Assembly: GCF_000425745.1 (NCBI RefSeq)
Contig: NZ_AUEA01000016.1
Coordinates: 1 to 64,000 of the forward strand
From: Pseudomonas cremoricolorata DSM 17059 = NBRC 16634
Lineage (GTDB): Bacteria; Pseudomonadota; Gammaproteobacteria; Pseudomonadales; Pseudomonadaceae
Length of the DNA: 64,000 bases
Direction: 5' to 3'
The notes under the pieces were generated by a model. It worked only from the letters and a program-made list of their open reading frames with translations, had not been told where the DNA came from and made no database searches. Both the position numbers and the translations under genes were made by a program. Positions 61,078 to 64,000 of this stretch are shown in pieces (position 1 is the first letter of the stretch; the number at the start of each line of letters is the position of its first letter).

Positions 61078-62628
61078 ATGAATGGTGCTGAACTCATCCT
61101 CAAAGCCGCCGCCGCCAGCGGCGTCGAGTACTGCTTTGCCAACCCGGGAACCACTGAAATCCCGCTGGTGGCGGCCATCGCCAAGAGCCCGGCGCTGAGC
61201 TTCAAGCCAGTACTGTCGCTGTTCGAAGGCGTATGTACCGGTGCTGCCGACGGCTACGGGCGCATCGCCGGCAAGCCGGCCATGACCCTCACTCACCTGG
61301 GCCCAGGTTTTGCCAACGGCATCGCCAACCTGCACAACGCCCGCCGTGCCAACACGCCAATCGTCAACGTCATCGGCGACCACGCCTCCTGGCACGTGAA
61401 TTACGACCCACCGCTTGCCAGCGACATCGAAGCGCTGGCCGGTGCGGTGTCCGGTTGGGTGCGCACCTCGAGGCATGCCGAGCGTGTCGGTGAAGACCTG
61501 CAAAGCGCCGTGCAGGCGGCCTGGCAGCCGCGTGGACAGATCGCCAGCCTGATTCTGCCGATGGACCTGCAAGCCGCCGAGGTCAGCGCCAGTGCTGGCG
61601 CCTTCGCCCCGCTGCAGGCGCCGGTGCGGCGCTTTGCCGGCGACAAGGTCGAGCAGGTGGCGCGCGAGCTGGCCGCAGGCAAGCGCCTGGTGTTCATCGT
61701 CGGTGATGTGGGCCTGAGCGCCGAAGGCCTGCAAGCGGCCGGGCGCCTGGCCAACCTGCCGGCGGTGCGTATGTTCGCCGAGACCTTCCCACGGGTCAGT
61801 CACCGCGGTGGCGGCCTGCCGGACCTGGACCGGCTGCCGTACTTCCCCGAAGTCGCCATCGAAATTCTCGAGCAGTACGACCTGGTGGTGTGCGCCGGTG
61901 TGCCCGAGCCGATCAGCTACTTCGGCTACGAAGGCATCCCCTCACGCCTAGCCGAACGCTCGCGCCTGCTGTCGCTGGCCGAGGTCGGCGACGATGTGGT
62001 CGGCGCGCTCTCGGCACTGGCCGATGCGCTCGATGCACCGGCCTTCACTCCGGTCGAACAAGGCATCGAGCTGCCGCCCGGCGAAGACGCGCTGAGCCCA
62101 CAGTCGATCGGCCGCGTGCTGTCGGCAGCGCTGCCCCACGACTGCATCGTTTCCATCGAAGGCGGCACCTGCGGCTACCCGTTCTTCACCGCCTCGGCGC
62201 GGGCTGCCCGCCACCGGGTGCTGACCAACACCGGCGGCGCCATCGGCCAGGGCATTCCCGCAGGCTTCGGCGCGGCCCTGGCCGAGCCTGGCAACACGGT
62301 GTTCTGCCTGCAATCGGACGGCAGCGCGCAGTACACCATCCAGACCCTGTGGAGCATCGCCCGCGAACAACTGCCGGTGGTGATCCTGATCGCCGCCAAC
62401 CACCGCTACGCCATTTTGCAGAACGAGCTGCGCCGCTACGGGGTGACCGAGTTCGGCCCGCAGGCCCTGGCGCTGACCGAACTGGATCGCCCACGCGTCG
62501 ACTGGAAAGCCCTGGCCAAAGGCTACGGCGTGCCTGCCAGCAGCGTGCGCAGCAACGCCGAACTGCATGTGGCACTGGCTCAGGCCATTGCCGCGAAAGC
62601 CCCTTGCCTGATCGAAATGGAGCTGTGA
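61078..62628 (+). CDS. ThDP-dependent 2-oxo acid decarboxylase/acetolactate synthase-like enzyme
   Basis: This 516-aa protein belongs to the ThDP enzyme superfamily. It has the N-terminal pyrimidine domain with the catalytic glutamate E50 (LSLFEGVCTGAADGYGR) and the C-terminal cofactor motif S-D-G-S (413-416), with the closing asparagine in LIAANHR. The first G of the usual GDG is Ser here. FAD-binding features of true acetolactate synthase are not obvious, so benzoylformate- or phosphonopyruvate-decarboxylase-like activity is a better guess. It lies 3 nt before an ALDH, suggesting oxo acid to aldehyde to acid. Confidence 0.85.
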   Translation: MNGAELILKAAAASGVEYCFANPGTTEIPLVAAIAKSPALSFKPVLSLFEGVCTGAADGYGRIAGKPAMTLTHLGPGFANGIANLHNARRANTPIVNVIGDHASWHVNYDPPLASDIEALAGAVSGWVRTSRHAERVGEDLQSAVQAAWQPRGQIASLILPMDLQAAEVSASAGAFAPLQAPVRRFAGDKVEQVARELAAGKRLVFIVGDVGLSAEGLQAAGRLANLPAVRMFAETFPRVSHRGGGLPDLDRLPYFPEVAIEILEQYDLVVCAGVPEPISYFGYEGIPSRLAERSRLLSLAEVGDDVVGALSALADALDAPAFTPVEQGIELPPGEDALSPQSIGRVLSAALPHDCIVSIEGGTCGYPFFTASARAARHRVLTNTGGAIGQGIPAGFGAALAEPGNTVFCLQSDGSAQYTIQTLWSIAREQLPVVILIAANHRYAILQNELRRYGVTEFGPQALALTELDRPRVDWKALAKGYGVPASSVRSNAELHVALAQAIAAKAPCLIEMEL

Positions 62629-62631
62629 ACC

Positions 62632-64000
62632 ATGAGTGAGATCGCGCTACTGCCCGCTGTTGAAACCTTTCTCGCCAAGCCCCAGCGCCTGTTCATCGGC
62701 GGCAGCTGGCAGGAGGCTACCCATGGCCGGCGCTTTGCCGTGGAAAACCCGGCCACGGCCACCGTGTTCAATGAGGTCGCCGAGGGCGATGAAGCCGACG
62801 TCGATGCCGCCGTCGCCGCCGCCCGCGCCGCCTTCGAAGGGCCGTGGCGGCGCGAGTCGCCGGCGCGGCGCAGCGTGCTGCTGTACCGCCTGGCCGAGCT
62901 GATCGAGGCGCACAACGAAGAGCTGGCGCAGCTGATCACCCTGGAAAACGGCAAACCCATCGGCAATGCCCGGGGCGAAGCGGCCAGCGCCGCCAATATC
63001 GTTCGCTACTTCGCCGGCTGGCCGACCAAGATCGAAGGCAGCACCCTGCCGGTGTCGCCGGCAAGCGGCGCGCCGATGCTCAACTACACCCTGCGTGAGC
63101 CGGTGGGCGTGTGCGCGCTGATCGTGCCGTGGAACTTCCCGCTGAACATGTGCGTGTGGAAGCTCGGCCCGGTGCTGGCAACCGGCTGCACCGCCGTGCT
63201 CAAGCCTGCCGAGCAGACCCCACTGGTGGCCGTGCGCCTGGTGCAGTTGATCGAGCAGGCCGGCTTTCCGGCGGGCGTGGTCAACCTGGTCACCGGCCTT
63301 GGCCTGCGCACCGGCGCGCCGCTGGCGGCGCATGCCGATGTCGACAAGATCGCCTTCACCGGTTCCACCCAGGTCGGTCGGCTGATCGCCCAGGCCGCCA
63401 CCGGCAACATGAAAAAAGTCTCGCTGGAACTGGGCGGCAAGTCGCCGAACATCATCCTGCCTGACGCCGACATCGTGCGGGCGGCCAAGGGCGCGGCTGA
63501 CGGCATCTTCTACAACCAGGGCCAGGTGTGCACCGCCGCATCGCGGCTGTACGTGCACGAGTCGGTGCTCGACCAGGTACTTGAAGAGCTGCGTCGGCAT
63601 GCCCGCAGCCACGTCATCGGCGCTGGCCTGAACAGCTCCACCACCCTCGGCCCGCTGGTTTCCGAACGGCAACTGGCGACGGTCAACGGCTACCTGGAGC
63701 GCGGCGTCGCCGAAGGCGCCGAGCTGATCGCCGGTGGCAAACGCCCTGAACACCTGGAACGTGGCCACTTCGTCGAGCCGACCGTGTTCCTCGACCGCGC
63801 CGAACGCGCCTGCGTGGCCCGTGAAGAAATCTTCGGCCCGGTGCTGACGGTGATGAGCTGGTCGGACGTCGACGAGCTCGCGGTGCGCGCCAACGACTCG
63901 CCCTATGGTCTTGCCGCCGGTCTGTGGACCCGCGACCTGCGCTCGGCGCACCGCCTGGCGGCGCAACTCAAGGCCGGTTCGGTGTGGATCAACTGTTGGA
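62632..64000 (+). CDS. NAD(P)-dependent aldehyde dehydrogenase (3' end outside window)
   Basis: The visible 456 residues are the greater part of a typical ALDH of about 490. The NAD site has FTGSTQVG, the general base is in LELGGKSPN, and the catalytic cysteine is C300 in NQGQVCTAA. PWNFPLNM is the oxyanion region. It converts an aldehyde to the acid with NAD(P). The ATG follows the ThDP enzyme stop by 3 nt, so the two are co-transcribed and likely consecutive steps. The reading frame is open at the right edge, so the end is unknown. Confidence 0.95.
   Translation, partial: MSEIALLPAVETFLAKPQRLFIGGSWQEATHGRRFAVENPATATVFNEVAEGDEADVDAAVAAARAAFEGPWRRESPARRSVLLYRLAELIEAHNEELAQLITLENGKPIGNARGEAASAANIVRYFAGWPTKIEGSTLPVSPASGAPMLNYTLREPVGVCALIVPWNFPLNMCVWKLGPVLATGCTAVLKPAEQTPLVAVRLVQLIEQAGFPAGVVNLVTGLGLRTGAPLAAHADVDKIAFTGSTQVGRLIAQAATGNMKKVSLELGGKSPNIILPDADIVRAAKGAADGIFYNQGQVCTAASRLYVHESVLDQVLEELRRHARSHVIGAGLNSSTTLGPLVSERQLATVNGYLERGVAEGAELIAGGKRPEHLERGHFVEPTVFLDRAERACVAREEIFGPVLTVMSWSDVDELAVRANDSPYGLAAGLWTRDLRSAHRLAAQLKAGSVWINCW

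Noticed and set aside
1..64000. CRISPR arrays, prophage, insertion sequences or toxin-antitoxin loci
   Set aside because: No spaced direct repeats, integrase, transposase, phage structural or antitoxin-like genes were found. The only long identical repeat is the tRNA-Asp pair.
1..64000. Pseudomonas REP elements
   Set aside because: I looked for the typical REP core in intergenic regions and saw none. Hairpins at 15773, 30981 and 52584 are single and not related to each other.

Overview
The window is a 64 kb piece of a high-GC gammaproteobacterial chromosome, almost certainly Pseudomonas and most like the P. putida group. The gene order from dusC/ibpA through leuCDB-asd-fimV-truA-trpF-accD-folC-cvpA-purF-metZ to a tRNA-Val/tRNA-Asp cluster, then fadH, nadK, pepN and sbcCD, is the pseudomonad core order as I remember it; this is recall and was not searched. 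There is no prophage, insertion sequence, CRISPR array, rRNA or plasmid module, and no broken gene. Only the last gene is cut, by the window edge.

Layout. (1) 1-6.6 kb: a tRNA-Glu with its terminator, a small thioesterase, dusC, a heat-shock unit (sigma-32 promoter, ROSE-type RNA thermometer, ibpA), a five-PAS GGDEF/EAL sensor and a LysR regulator divergent from leuC. (2) 6.6-24.7 kb: biosynthetic core. leuC-leuD-methyltransferase-leuB, asd, an asd-like paralogue, fimV, truA, trpF, accD-folC-SPOR protein-cvpA-purF, then metZ-SDR, many with overlapping start and stop codons. (3) 24.8-25.3 kb: a tRNA operon (Val, Asp, Asp) with an UP-element promoter and an intrinsic terminator. (4) 25.4-40.6 kb: a DUF2242 lipoprotein, a 28-aa ORF, an AraC regulator with a nitrilase-fold protein lacking catalytic residues, fadH, a PLP desulfhydrase-type enzyme, cytochrome b561, DUF1853, a tightly coupled nadK-phosphoesterase-rhomboid-DUF1315-DUF2797 run, pepN and a GFA-family protein.

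(5) 40.6-46.9 kb: the most accessory-looking unit. An RpiR-type regulator, an autoprocessing C45-type acyltransferase/hydrolase and a polar amino-acid ABC transporter (ATPase, permease, binding protein) run leftwards. A class III aminotransferase and a carboxymuconolactone-decarboxylase-like protein run rightwards, from a shared intergenic region holding TGCAA/TTGCA dyads. It reads as an uptake and degradation pathway for an acylated or amide-linked amino compound whose identity I cannot tell. (6) 46.9-57.5 kb: a P-loop kinase-like protein, an exported YCF48-type propeller protein coupled to an MMPL/RND transporter, DUF5629, an exported lactonase-family propeller, and sbcD-sbcC. (7) 57.5-64 kb: an APC permease, a LysE exporter, an IclR regulator and, divergently, a ThDP-dependent decarboxylase-like enzyme followed by an aldehyde dehydrogenase, which together suggest 2-oxo acid to aldehyde to carboxylate catabolism.

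I found no clearly unprecedented system. The best leads are the C45/ABC/aminotransferase locus with its operator-like dyads, the nitrilase-fold protein with Lys and Cys lost, the ThDP/ALDH/IclR module, and the structured intergenic region at 57482-57831.
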